Of a stretch of 64,000 nucleotides of DNA, positions 53,660-64,000 are shown in pieces. The stretch spans positions 1-64,000 of the forward strand of contig NMRB01000058.1 in the NCBI GenBank assembly GCA_002633025.1, read 5' to 3'. This stretch comes from Notospermus geniculatus. Lineage: Eukaryota; Nemertea; Pilidiophora; Heteronemertea; Lineidae. Numbering within the stretch: the first letter of the stretch is position 1; the number at the start of each line of letters is the position of its first letter. A program made the translations under genes and the position numbers. The notes beneath the pieces were generated by a model that saw only the letters and a program-made list of their open reading frames with translations, was not told the DNA's origin and did not search any database.

Positions 53660-55212
53660 CCTACCATGAAAATTTTCTCAGGGCCAGGCTGAATAGTGCA
53701 TTGTCAGTTAAACCATATTTGGGGAGGGGGATTTGGTACTTTTGACCATGGAGGTATAAAATAAGATTTTATACCTCCATGTTTTGACTAGCGGAGATGA
53801 GAGTGAGATCTTTGCATCAGTCATCCTTTGTTTATCATGCATGGCCGACTTCTTTTTTGCTAAATATTTGGTAGGCCTAAGCGGTAGGGCCTAACGTTAG
53901 TAGGCAAGAAAGGACGGGCAAGGCCCAACCCAAAAAAAAGAAGAAGGGCACGGCGCCGGCGAGTCAACTAACTCCTCGATGATGCCATGGATGGGGCATG
54001 GAGGAAGATGATGCATAACTAAAATAAATGGCAAGGCCTACCTGCCAGTTGGAAGCAACAATAAATTCTAGACAATTACAATTACAATAATGAATTGGGC
54101 CTACTACTAGACCAAGCCCACAACACTCATCATCATGTACATGATCATGTACATAGGCCTACATGCAAGCTGAGTGCGTGTGCATCGTCCCTTCTTCTTC
54201 TGCAATCTGTCTGTTTACATTTTCGGGACCAACATTTTATTGCATCATAAGACACCCATCAAGATAAACTGAGTTAAATTCGGACCGGCCCCTGATACAC
54301 TTGACTTTATTCATAAACTTACACACGTTAACTAAAAGGAAATCGGTTAGGAAGAGGAGAAAATCGAGATTTCATGAACCAAAACATCTGCCTTTCCTGA
54401 AAGCGCCATGATACAACGTCACACGCGCTGGAGTTCACTCTTTGTTTAATAGGTGGCGCACTATTCGCGGGGAATTTGAAACAAAGAGCAACTTGGCCAG
54501 TGGCGGGAAATGAATAAAAGGGAATAAGAGGGAAATTAGTCACGTGCGCATTTAACATGTAATGATGATTTTCAGAACAAAGCAGCTGTCCTTGATTACT
54601 GAAGTGGGCAAAAGTACAACAGGACCTGGTGTGGTGAACAAAACAAAGACACCTGGTTATGGTATAAAATAGAAGTCACCTCTCTATTCATCCAGGAGGT
54701 GGGGTCTATAGTAATGTGTGCATCTTTTTCATTATAAACAGACTGAAAACAACTTGGGTTGGGACAGAGCCCCTTTCTAATCCAAAGTGAAGGTGGTAAC
54801 TGGTGGCACCGTAGGCCTACATATTATCACTCAGAATTGCTGATCGGTCATGAAGGATTCCGCGCAAAATGGGAAATAGTGTCATCTTATTGTTGTCGTA
54901 ATCGTGAACTGCCGAATGGTAACGGCAATGATTCCAACCAATGGGAACGTTTGTTATTGTCTCCATCGAGCACATCGTTCAAGAAATGCGTCTCTTTGTG
55001 ATCTTGAATTGAAGGGGTGGGAGACTTTTCTTCCAGAAAATTTTCTCTCAATTCAGGCGGCGGGACTTTGACAGCATCTCATGAGTGCTTGCATAGTGAT
55101 TGAATGAATGAAAAAAAAATTGTTCAAAGGAAAATGGCAAAAGACAAATTTTGATCAATATCATGACTGAGGACAAAAACACAACCCATATTTTAACTCC
55201 TGGTCATTGGTT
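53660..55212. other. Intergenic region between giantin 5' end and APEX1 3' end
   Basis: No exon was recognised here. It contains the 35-bp palindrome at 53747. Around 54390-54560 there is a GC-richer stretch (GGTGGCGCACTATTCGCGGGG) that could be an upstream giantin promoter or non-coding first exon, but nothing in the sequence decides this. Confidence 0.35.
53740..53788. repeat. 35-bp palindrome with 7-bp direct repeats
   Basis: TTTTGAC (53740-53746) and TTTTGAC (53782-53788) flank 16-base perfect arms CATGGAGGTATAAAAT / ATTTTATACCTCCATG around a 3-base loop. The end CATGGAGGTAT resembles CTTGGAGGAAT of the palindromes at 4314, 6146 and 6540. Confidence 0.8.
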
Positions 55213-55213
55213 T

Positions 55214-55219
55214 TTTATT
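55214..55219 (-). terminator. APEX1 polyadenylation signal
   Basis: AATAAA on the minus strand, about 560 bases after the APEX1 stop codon. The sequence between is taken as 3' UTR. Confidence 0.45.
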
Positions 55220-55782
55220 AAAACACATACGGTACAAAATATACAAGTATACAAAGAAACACCAATACAACACTTTTTTACCTCTCAAATGTCAACAAAG
55301 GTCTAGAACCTAGCCTTTGGAAGATCTCTCAGCAAACATAAAACATAATTCATTGGTTGATCCACAGTGATTATCTCACTCCAAGAAATTTCGAGGAAGA
55401 CGTACTATAAAAGACATTCTAGACTCTACTACAAGTACAAGGTATACAACACTATTCAAAATGCAACATTTCAGCACAACAATTTTGTGGCAGTAAGTCC
55501 AAATTTGAGGTCCATTGTATTGCATTTTTGGGTGGTCAATTGATGAGCCTGAATAATGAGAAATGTTGAAATAATACACCAACCCTTCCTTCCTTGGCTG
55601 GCATCTCATTACAATTCAATGCAGCATGACGTAGAATATTGCACCTGTATATAGAAAGAGATGGAAGGCAATATATGGCCTGGCCTCGAAGCTGTGGCTT
55701 GGGCCACCTTTGATCCACAAATCTGTCTCCAGCAGCTACCTCTTTGATCATCCACACATCAGTCCACAGCTCAGTTTCTAAT

Positions 55783-57620
55783 CTAATCATCCATTGCTAA
55801 GAGACAAACGATGGGGCAGTGGTCACTCCCCATCACGTCCTTCCTGATGAGGCTGTCACACAGATTAGGCACCAACCGTTCGGAGATGACAAAGTAGTCC
55901 AATCGCCTGGAAAAGAAATACATTGTATAACACTACCGGTACATGTATGGTATCAGTACTACAGGAGAACCCTCCTCACATACCAGTGATACGCATCTGA
56001 ATGAAAAATGGAGAGGGCAACAATACATATGAAATTCTGAGTAAGCCAACAGTAGTAGACAACAATACTGACCAGCCCACATTTTTTCCTCGTGCATTTC
56101 CCATGTATGTCCAATAGGAGTATGCCCCTGTAACATCTGGGTAGAGGCTGCGGAATGAATCCACAAAGTCATTTTCCTCCAGGAGTGTAGAGAACCCCTC
56201 ACGTTCCTCCTTGACAAACCCAGCTGTCTTTTTGTTACCCTTGGGATTGGCAAGATCTGAAATGAAAAAGACAGTAACAAAACCACATTTGTGCTTTCAT
56301 AATCTTCAATAGATGACACCCATCCACAGGTTCCGGTAATGAAGTGCTCGCAAAATTGGGAGATACTGTGAAAAAATCAAGAAGGGTCTTTGAAATCCTC
56401 ACCAATTTCTTCATGCGCAACATTGAGGTCTCCACACATCACCACAGGCTTCTTTTTATCCAGTTCCTTGAGATAATTTCTGAAGTCAACATCCCATTCT
56501 TCTGTTCTGTATTTCAACCTCGGCAAACCTCGTCCTGAGTTTGGAACATCTGCCAATGAGGAAAATAGTAAACCAACAATGAAAATGATGAAGAAGCAGT
56601 AAGAACCCAAAATAACATGGGGGATTTCAGGCTCATGTAGTGGAATCAGTTAACCCCCTTGCTGCTGTAGTCTGTGACATACTCTGTACCCAATTGACAG
56701 ACAATACTGCAATTCGAGGATGCCAGCACTGCAGTGCCATCTATGACTAGAGAATGGAACTGAAAATGCCTGGCACACAATACTTACAACATGTAACAAA
56801 ATAGAACTTTTCATATTCAGCTGTAATGGTTCTCCCTTCCTCATCATGTTTCTCAATTCCAATGCCAAACTTGACATCCAGTGGTTTGACCTTAGAGAGA
56901 AGCCCAGTGCCTGCATAACCCTCCTTCTCTGCCGAGGACCAGTAACAGTGGTACCCCTTCACATTACAATCTGCTGGAATTTTGTCTTCATTGCACTTGG
57001 TTTCTTGAAAACCAATGATATCTGGTTGTTCAGCATCCACATAGCCATAGCCCTCTTTCTGGAAATGTAAGAATACAAGCATGGCAATCAAATATAAAAT
57101 GCAATGCAACAGGACATGTGACATACCGGTACAGGATGGGGTGGGGTGTGGGGGACATCATCTCCATTCACTGAAGAGCTCTTAGGAATGGCGAACGGCT
57201 GTCTAGTGTCACTAAGAACATATTTTCCACAAAGATGAGTAAAATGAAAGGTAACTGATAATTGTCAAAGTACCGGAATGTGGCAACTCAGGATTCACAC
57301 ATTGGGTAAACTAACCTCAACCCATGCTCGTATGCCATTTATATTCCAAGATGCCACCTTGAGATTCCATTTCCTTCCATCCTTTGTTGTGGCATCTGAT
57401 GCCAGGCTGGCTGTATCTACCTGAGGAATTTTGGCTCTTGGAGTCTTTCCCTGTAGAAAAAGGCATATGTATAGTAAATTTAGATTTCTGAACAATGGAG
57501 GTCCCATTCAGGAAGTTCTTACGCCAGAACACTTTAATTTTTTGACTTACACCTTGGACTTACATTATCTTTTGCCTTTTTCTTTCCTGGTTCATCCCCA
57601 TCACCAGCAGCTGCGGCAGC
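55783..57620 (-). CDS. APEX1: Apurinic/apyrimidinic endonuclease APEX1-like (5' incomplete)
   Basis: Six exons on the minus strand: 57620-57564, 57450-57316, 57058-56788, 56549-56403, 56256-56073, 55906-55783 (TAG). They give 305 residues; human APE1 has 318, so only a short N-terminal exon is missing, probably in the gap at 57892 or upstream. It cleaves the DNA backbone 5' of abasic sites in base excision repair. All family motifs are present: [16 protein letters not shown] (catalytic Glu), TCYVPN (Tyr), [12 protein letters not shown] (Asp, Asn), RLDYF (Asp) and GSDHCP (catalytic Asp-His pair). A basic patch, GKKKAKD, in the first visible exon is a likely nuclear signal. Positions equivalent to human Cys65 and Cys93 are Ala and Gly. 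The residue at human Asp70 is Asn, as in bacterial ExoIII. It is head to head with HGD. Confidence 0.9.
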
Positions 57621-57799
57621 CTAAAAGTGAAAGTAAAAACTGATATAACAAAATTCATATTGGCAAACTAACCATCAGTGCACAAAAAGGCTAGGCCTAT
57701 GGATGGGGGGGTCATGGGGGTGTATGGGCTAAGTCGAAAGATTAAGAACATCAATAATTTGGGTTGGGGTTCTAATGGTAGTTCTTACCGGGTATAGCC

Positions 57800-57891
57800 A
57801 CAGGAGGTCGGCTCAACCGAGGATGGCCCCTAGGGGTATATATATTAGACTATACCCCTAGGGGCCATCCTCGGTTGAGCCGACCTCCTGT
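57800..57891. repeat. 92-bp perfect palindrome (41-bp arms) abutting the assembly gap
   Basis: The left arm 57800-57840 begins ACAGGAGGTCGGCTCAACCG; the loop is TATATTAGAC; the right arm 57851-57891 is the exact inverse. The run of N starts on the next base. Such a hairpin is a plausible cause of the gap, or the palindrome may itself be a join artefact. Confidence 0.8.
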
Positions 57892-58253
57892 NNNNNNNNN
57901 NNNNNNNNNNNNNNNNNNNNNNNNNNNNNNNNNNNNNNNNNNNNNNNNNNNNNNNNNNNNNNNNNNNNNNNNNNNNNNNNNNNNNNNNNNNNNNNNNNNN
58001 NNNNNNNNNNNNNNNNNNNNNNNNNNNNNNNNNNNNNNNNNNNNNNNNNNNNNNNNNNNNNNNNNNNNNNNNNNNNNNNNNNNNNNNNNNNNNNNNNNNN
58101 NNNNNNNNNNNNNNNNNNNNNNNNNNNNNNNNNNNNNNNNNNNNNNNNNNNNNNNNNNNNNNNNNNNNNNNNNNNNNNNNNNNNNNNNNNNNNNNNNNNN
58201 NNNNNNNNNNNNNNNNNNNNNNNNNNNNNNNNNNNNNNNNNNNNNNNNNNNNN
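57892..58253. other. Assembly gap, 362 N
   Basis: Unknown sequence between APEX1 and HGD. It, or the few hundred bases around it, should contain both missing first exons and the shared promoter. Confidence 0.95.
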
Positions 58254-58739
58254 CAGCTGGGGAAATAGGGCCGATCTAGCTGTCACCACCAGAACTGCCG
58301 ATCAGCTATAGATATGCCGATTTGTGCACCTGCTGATTGCCAGAAATCAGCCCATCAAGCTGCACTTGTTAAGAAAACGCATTTGCGCATGCAAATGCGA
58401 AAATCCGCACGTAGGTATCCTAATGAACATAATGCCCGCAAGGCGGCGCCACTAGGCAAAAAAAAACGCATTGAAATCAAGTGTTTGACAGATTTTTGCC
58501 ATTTGAGAGGTAAGAAGCAGCAACTGACAACTTTTCATCACTTCCCTAACCATTTTAGACAATGCTAGATACAGTCAAGATGAGTTTGCAGAGTTAAGAC
58601 AATTAAAAATGCTAAATATTTGCACTTGCCACAACCTGCAGCAGTGAATACATTATGATAATTAGGTTCTGAACTGCAGATCGGTGGGTGATCTTCCGAT
58701 TTACTGGTGACAGCTAGATCGGCCCTATTTCCCCAGCTG
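58254..58739. mobile_element. 486-bp CAGCTGGGG MITE, inverted relative to 18521
   Basis: It has the same 34-bp class TIR (CAGCTGGGGAAATAGGGCC start and CCCCAGCTG end) and the same interior as 18521-19005 in reverse orientation, with a few percent divergence. The left flank is lost in the N gap, so the target duplication cannot be checked. It lies directly upstream of the first visible HGD exon. Confidence 0.85.
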
Positions 58740-58805
58740 TTAAGTAAGGCCTAGTTCATCTCATGACTATGAGCTTCATTATCGTATCATTTGGTATCAT
58801 TCCAG

Positions 58806-61743
58806 TATATGAGTGGGTTTGGCAATGAATTTTCCTCAGAAGATCCAAGATGTCCTGATGCCCTACCAAAAGGACAAGTAAGTACCTTACCCCTAGGTCC
58901 TACACTATTCCCTTTTTACATGGAAGACACTGGCTTCAAATATATCTTTATTTCATTGTTGTGTTTCTTTTCAGAACAGTCCTCAGAAGTGTCCTTATGG
59001 GCTGTATGCTGAACAGCTTTCTGGCACAGCCTTTACTGTGCCAAGAGAGGGGAATCGGAGGAGTTGGCTGTACCGCATTCGTCCATCAGTTTGCCATACA
59101 CCGTTTAAAAGGATGGACCAAGGGTACTTCACAAATAATTTTGTTGATGATCACCCAAATCCGAATCAAGTAAGTGCATGGATAGATGTATGCAAATCTA
59201 AATTGAATTATTGGCCACGAATCCCCTACAATATGAGGAGAGTAGACTGTTATAAGTAGTGTTAAAACCTCTCTAAAGGAAGCTCCTTGGAGTTCTTTCC
59301 ACAGACATTATATCAACACACTTGAACAAATGTTCATCATCATCATCATTTTTTGTGGTCATAGGTGTTCAGGTTGACCAGACTTGTTTGACCTGTTGAC
59401 TTGTTTGTTTCTGTTTCAATGATTATCATTTTTGCTTTGAAGTTGAGATGGAAACCTTTTGATATTCCCAAGAAAGAAGAAAAATCTGTGGACTTTGTTG
59501 AGGGTCTTGCTACAATTTGTGGAGCTGGAGATCCAAGGAGTAGGAGTGGCATTGGTGTCCATATTTATGCATGTAATTCTTCAATGGTTGACAGATGTTT
59601 CTATGATTCTGATGGAGACCTTCTGATTGGTGAGTAAAAAAATGAATGTGACTTTAGAACATAAGACTGACCGGACTTTGGAAATAAAAGAGTCATGCAC
59701 AGTTTGAGGTGAAACAATAGGGGGACAGAAGGTAAACCAGTAAATACTGCTTGTTGAACTAGATTACCCAGAAAATGTCTGCATTGCAATCAAGGAGTGG
59801 ATTTTTCAAAGCAATGCCACAGATTTGTTGCACTGTACAAGCTTCACTTGGCTGTTCTTACTTCAGTGCCACAAAAAGGACCTCTTCACATCACAACTGA
59901 GTTTGGTCGGATGGATGTAAGCCCAGGAGAGATATGTGTCATCCAGCAAGGTATCAGATTCAGTGTCAGCGTTGATGGAGAAACCAGGGGATACATTCTT
60001 GAGATATTCAATGGCCATCTGACGTTGCCTAATCTTGGCCCAATTGGTAAGCTTAAAGATTTACTGTGTCATAATTCTATGTCCTTTTGCTACCAGATAT
60101 CAATTGGTCAAAATTTGTTGAGCGATATTGTAATATCTGTCATGTCTCCAGGCTTTGGACACTCAAGTCTATGCACTGAATGAATGTACGGCAGCCTGAA
60201 GGAATGTTCTTTCATTTGATATTTCAGGAGCCAATGGTCTTGCCAACCCCAGAGATTTCCTCACCCCAGTGGCCTGGTATGAAGAGAGGGACAACATTAC
60301 ATACTCAGTCATCAGTAAATTTCAAGGGACATTGTTTGTGGCTGAACAGGTGGGTGCTGCATGTTTTTACTGAGTCATGTTTTGTGGAAGGATGAAGAAT
60401 CAAAACATCTCATTCCTAGCTCTGTTAACATGCAGAAGATGGTTTCAGAAATTGATTGTTAGATCTGTCTCTTTTCAGAATCATTCTCCCTTCGATGTTG
60501 TAGCCTGGCATGGGAACTACGCCCCCTATAAGTACGACTTGTCAAAGTTCATGGTGATAAATACAGTCTCCTTTGATCATCCTGTGAGTACAATATTTTT
60601 CATTCCACTACTCTTTCATTTCAGTAAGTAATCATTGAGCTACCAGTAGACTTGCTGTCACCCTTGTCCTTACTTAGACCTGCATGGGTACCGTAGCTAA
60701 AAAGAGGGTCACCGTTATGAGTACTTCATGTAATCTTAGTCATTTGCTATGTTGTCTTTTCAGGACCCTTCAATATTCACAGTACTGACCTGTCAGTCAA
60801 ATACCCCTGGGGTCGCCGTAGCTGACTTCGTCATTTTCCCCCCTCGCTGGGCATGTGCAGAGAACACATTCAGGCCTCCGTATTACCACAGTATGTATTG
60901 CCTTGCTGTTTCACAAGACTGTCTCACTCAACAGTTGGATTGGGGGACCACATAAATTTTTGGCAGAATCATACTGTTGACCCATCAAATAATTTTCACT
61001 GTGCAATAATTACGGTTGTTGTTGAATTTACATCTCTCTATTACAGGAAACTGTATGAGTGAATTCATGGGATTAATCTATGGGAACTATGAGGCGAAGG
61101 TACATGTGAATGCACACTCTTTTTGAAAATGGAAGGAGAATCTTGAATTTGAAAGACATCTGTAGTCTTGCATTGCTTGGAAAATTTTGAAATTGTCAAG
61201 AGTCTTTGAAATTGTCAAGAGTGCTTGCTTGTCAGAAGGAGTGGAAGTCAGGCACTTGATCATTGGGGAATAGGAGAGTTCAGATACTGTTAAGTCAATA
61301 TTCAACAAAGCCTTTTCAATTTCAGGAAGAGGGCTTCATGCCAGGAGGAGCCAGTCTACACAGCATGATGACCCCTCATGGTCCAGATGCAGAGTGTTTT
61401 GAAAAAGCCTCCAACTGTGAACTGAAACCGGGCCGAGTGGCTGACGGGACCATGGCCTTCATGTTCGAGTCATCGTTTAGTATGGCCGTTACTAAATGGG
61501 GCAACGAGACATGCCAGAAGGTGGACCCTAAATATTATCAGTGCTGGCAGGGGCTGAAGAAGCATTTCAATCCCAAAGCAAAGGAAGTGAGGTAAGTACA
61601 TCCTGATGATTTAGATACTACCGGTATGCACTACCCGGGCATTGCCAAAATTTTCGTGAGATGAACTTTATCAGGGCATCAATTGAGTTGCATGAATGAT
61701 ATCATCTGAAACATTTTCTTTCCATTTTAGCAAAGAAGATTAA
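58806..61743 (+). CDS. HGD: Homogentisate 1,2-dioxygenase (first tiny exon not seen)
   Basis: Exons: 58806-58877, 58975-59169, 59443-59629, 59867-60046, 60228-60349, 60479-60583, 60764-60890, 61047-61099, 61326-61591, 61731-61743 (TAA). Phases join throughout and total 439 residues; human HGD has 445, so only an initial peptide of about 5 residues is missing, as expected from the short first exon in vertebrates. The enzyme opens the ring of homogentisate to maleylacetoacetate in cytosolic tyrosine catabolism. Motifs: [28 protein letters not shown], the catalytic His in [12 protein letters not shown], and iron ligands His and Glu in [12 protein letters not shown] and His in [12 protein letters not shown]. 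All are intact. The last exon encodes only SKED. The 3' portion is repeated after 63226. Confidence 0.93.
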
Positions 61744-62265
61744 GTCATCTAGTAAAGATGTGAGAAGAGAGATTTTGAATTCGACATTTCACTCAGCATT
61801 CCATGAGATGAAGCTGTTTGGCTCACCAGTTATACTGACTGAGATGAGTGACTTATCACTTTGGTGATTACTTCTGGCACTACGAATCAAAGGTGCCAAC
61901 ATTTTCTCCTTTGTCACTATCAGAGATGAACATTTTACTGCAGAGGTTGGAAACTATTTATTTGTATAGCAAAATGACCAAAGAGGCATGATTTCACAAT
62001 GCTGTCATGGTTCATTTAACAATGTAATTCATTGGGCAGCTACTTATAACATTTGTGTGGATTTTTGGTTGCATTTAGTCCAGTTTGTTTAACTCTCATG
62101 TGTGCTACTTGTATCAATTCAACGTATGTATCATCATGTATAACATGGTATCATGTACTGAATATATTTTGTGGTATTGCTCTGGTGTGAGTGTATATAA
62201 ATCATGTTTGAGATTCCTGCTTCTATTGGTGTGGTCTGGGGAAGGTCTAAATATAGGCTCAGGCA
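61724..62265 (+). repeat. HGD last exon and 3' UTR, first copy of a repeated block
   Basis: Begins CCATTTTAGCAAAGAAG at the last HGD acceptor and runs to GGCTCAGGCAAAAAC. It is repeated with small changes at 63226-63773. Confidence 0.8.
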
Positions 62266-63225
62266 AAAACGGATAAGCGAGTTGCTCTTGAATTTTTGGC
62301 TTGAGTGAATTGATATTCAGTGGTAGTGGTTTTACCGAATTGCATTTGCTGTTTTTTTTTCAGATGCACTGTACATTTTTACCTGATTATGGAACCAATT
62401 CTTTTACATATTCAATTATGCCTTCCAATTAATGACGGTATTTATACTGCATCACTTCTGTCAAAGTAATTTTTGAAAGACGACCACAAATGGAGTCCAG
62501 TTTTTTGTTTACAATGTACATATTGATCTAATCATTACATTGAAACTATCCACCTGAAAATTTGCTCATTCAAGGATGTCGAATCCCTCTGAGTCTTGCC
62601 TTCCAAAGATTTTACATGTGCAACTGTAGAAGATAGCGCAGTTAGTTTGTGAGGATCATTTATGTTGGGTTTGACATGTTTGAGATTGTATGTACATACA
62701 CATGTATACTGGTGTTGGTTGATACACAAGTTGTGTATTGGGAATAAAACTATTTCCAATATTTCCTTTTCCTCTCGATATTTTTACTGAGCTCTGATCA
62801 GGTGATGTCAAGCACTCTGTAACATGCTAAAGCATGGGGAAAAGAATAGGAAAATCGTGCCGAGGAAGACATTGATTGAATATGACATGCACTCAACACA
62901 ATCAAGGAAATAAAACAAACAAGTGGGATTCTGTAATAAAATAGCAGCAGTTATTGAAGTCATATCAAGTAGAAAATCATTTCACTACATATCAAAGTCA
63001 TCAAAGGAATTCTCTGAAAATAAAGTGTCAAATACTCTGCACAGAAGGCAACAACAGGGTCTGCTTGGAGCAGTGGCCTTAAACTTTAAGGAGGGGCTCG
63101 AGAAACTTCCTGGAAAATCATCATGAAAATTAGAAAAATAGTGCCAAAGGCACTGTGCCCGCTTGGCTTTTTTAGCACAGTGGTGGAAAGCATAAGCCAT
63201 ATCAGAATCCCATACAAGCCATCTT
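62266..63225 (+). other. HGD distal 3' UTR and downstream sequence
   Basis: Single-copy stretch between the two repeated blocks, with the HGD polyadenylation signal AATAAA at 62743-62748 and a small hairpin near 63140-63180 (GTGCCAAAGGCAC, then GCACAGTGG). No coding exon recognised. Confidence 0.5.
62743..62748 (+). terminator. HGD polyadenylation signal AATAAA
   Basis: Canonical AATAAA 1.0 kb after the HGD stop, followed by T-rich sequence (TTTCCTTTTCC). This gives a 3' UTR of about 1 kb. Confidence 0.55.
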
Positions 63226-63773
63226 ATCCATTTTAGCAAAGAAGATTAAGTCATCTAGTAAAGAGGTGAGAAGAGAGATTTTGAATTCGACATTTCACTC
63301 AGCATTCCATGAGATGAAGCTGTTTGGCTCACCAGTTATACTGACATGAGTGACTTATCACTTTGGTGATTACTTCTGGCACTATACGAATCAAAGGTGC
63401 CAACATTTTCTCCTTTGTCACTATCAGAGATGAACATTTTACCGCAGAGGTTGGAAACTATTTATTTGGATAGCAAAATGACCAAAGAGGCATGATTTCA
63501 CAATGCTGTCATGGTTCATTTAACAGTGTAATTCATTGGGCAGCTACTTATAACATTTGTGCGGATTTTTGGTTGCATTTATTTCAGTTTGTTTAAACTC
63601 TCATGTGTGCTACTTGTATCAATTCAACATATGTATCATCATGTATAACATGGTATCATGTACTGAATATATTGTGTGGTATTGCTCTGGTGTGAGTGTA
63701 TATAAATCATGTTTGAGATTCCTGCTTCTATTGGTGTGGTCTGGGGAAGGTCTAAATATAGGCTCAGGCAAAA
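63226..63773 (+). repeat. Second copy of HGD last exon and 3' UTR
   Basis: Near-identical to 61724-62265, including the acceptor and the SKED-stop exon (63233-63245). It ends at GGCAAAAAC, where it is fused to sequence that belongs upstream, in the penultimate exon. Confidence 0.8.
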
Positions 63774-64000
63774 ACTGTGAACTGAAACCGGGCCGAGTGG
63801 CTGACGGGACCATGGCCTTCATGTTCGAGTCATCGTTTAGTATGGCCGTTACTAAATGGGGCAACAAGACATGCCAGAAGGTGGACCCTAAATATTATCA
63901 GTGCTGGCAGGGGCTGAAGAAGCATTTCAATCCCAAAGCAAAGGAAGTGAGGTAAGTACATCCTGATGATAATTTACCTAGATACTATGCACTACCCTGG
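63774..64000 (+). pseudogene. Partial second copy of HGD penultimate exon
   Basis: From [13 protein letters not shown] to KAKEVR and the GTAAGT donor at 63953, it repeats 61414-61591 with one residue change (NET to NKT). The first part of the exon, with the third iron ligand (TPHG), is absent, and the copy lies after its own 3' UTR. It continues to the window edge. Confidence 0.8.

Noticed and set aside
57858-58289. Open frames running through the N stretch
   Set aside because: They consist almost wholly of undetermined residues in the assembly gap.
1-64000. CRISPR arrays, rRNA genes, bacterial-type operons or retroviral genes
   Set aside because: No spaced repeat arrays, ribosomal sequence, reverse transcriptase or integrase motifs, or long terminal repeats were found on either strand.

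Overview
Eukaryotic, intron-rich DNA with GT/AG exons, several families of short foldback and MITE-like elements, and frequent AGGCCTA / ACATGTA words. The gene content and sequence style suggest a marine deuterostome invertebrate, most likely an echinoderm (sea star or sea urchin). This is an inference from style, not a proven species call. Gene identities rest on protein motifs recognised after tracing exons by splice sites and reading phase.

Layout. (1) 1-3847: first coding exon of a TMTC2-like gene on the minus strand; the rest of the gene lies off the left edge. (2) 5818-16412: WDCP (WD repeat and coiled-coil containing protein, C2orf44) on the plus strand, in about 15 traced exons. (3) 16577-20512: Ashwin (C2orf49, a tRNA-ligase complex subunit) on the minus strand, tail to tail with WDCP. 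(4) about 21070-52585: giantin (GOLGB1), a giant Golgi coiled-coil tether, on the minus strand, with one enormous central exon and a C-terminal membrane anchor. (5) 55213-57620: APEX1-type AP endonuclease on the minus strand; its 5' end is lost in or near a 362-base gap. (6) 58806-62748: HGD (homogentisate 1,2-dioxygenase) on the plus strand, divergent from APEX1. No operon-like or functional cluster is apparent; these are neighbouring housekeeping genes.

The window also carries near-identical tandem copies at four places: WDCP introns and exons (6203-9876), the Ashwin intron (18241-20240), a 9.3-kb block inside giantin (27921-46508) and the HGD 3' end (61411-64000). Several lie beside single N characters, and one N at 46709 is plainly flanked by the same overlap sequence. 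Most are therefore probably two haplotypes of a very polymorphic diploid laid end to end. Two of the pairs are informative because they preserve filled and empty sites of mobile elements (101-bp element at 8964, TSD GTATTTCTG; 485-bp element at 18521, TSD CTATA).

The most unusual signal is a set of ultra-short palindromes (17-35 bp) with ends C[A/T]TGGAGG[A/T]AT, each flanked by an exact 7-bp direct repeat (4307, 6139, 6533 with its copy at 8308, and 53740). They look like insertions made of almost nothing but terminal inverted repeats.
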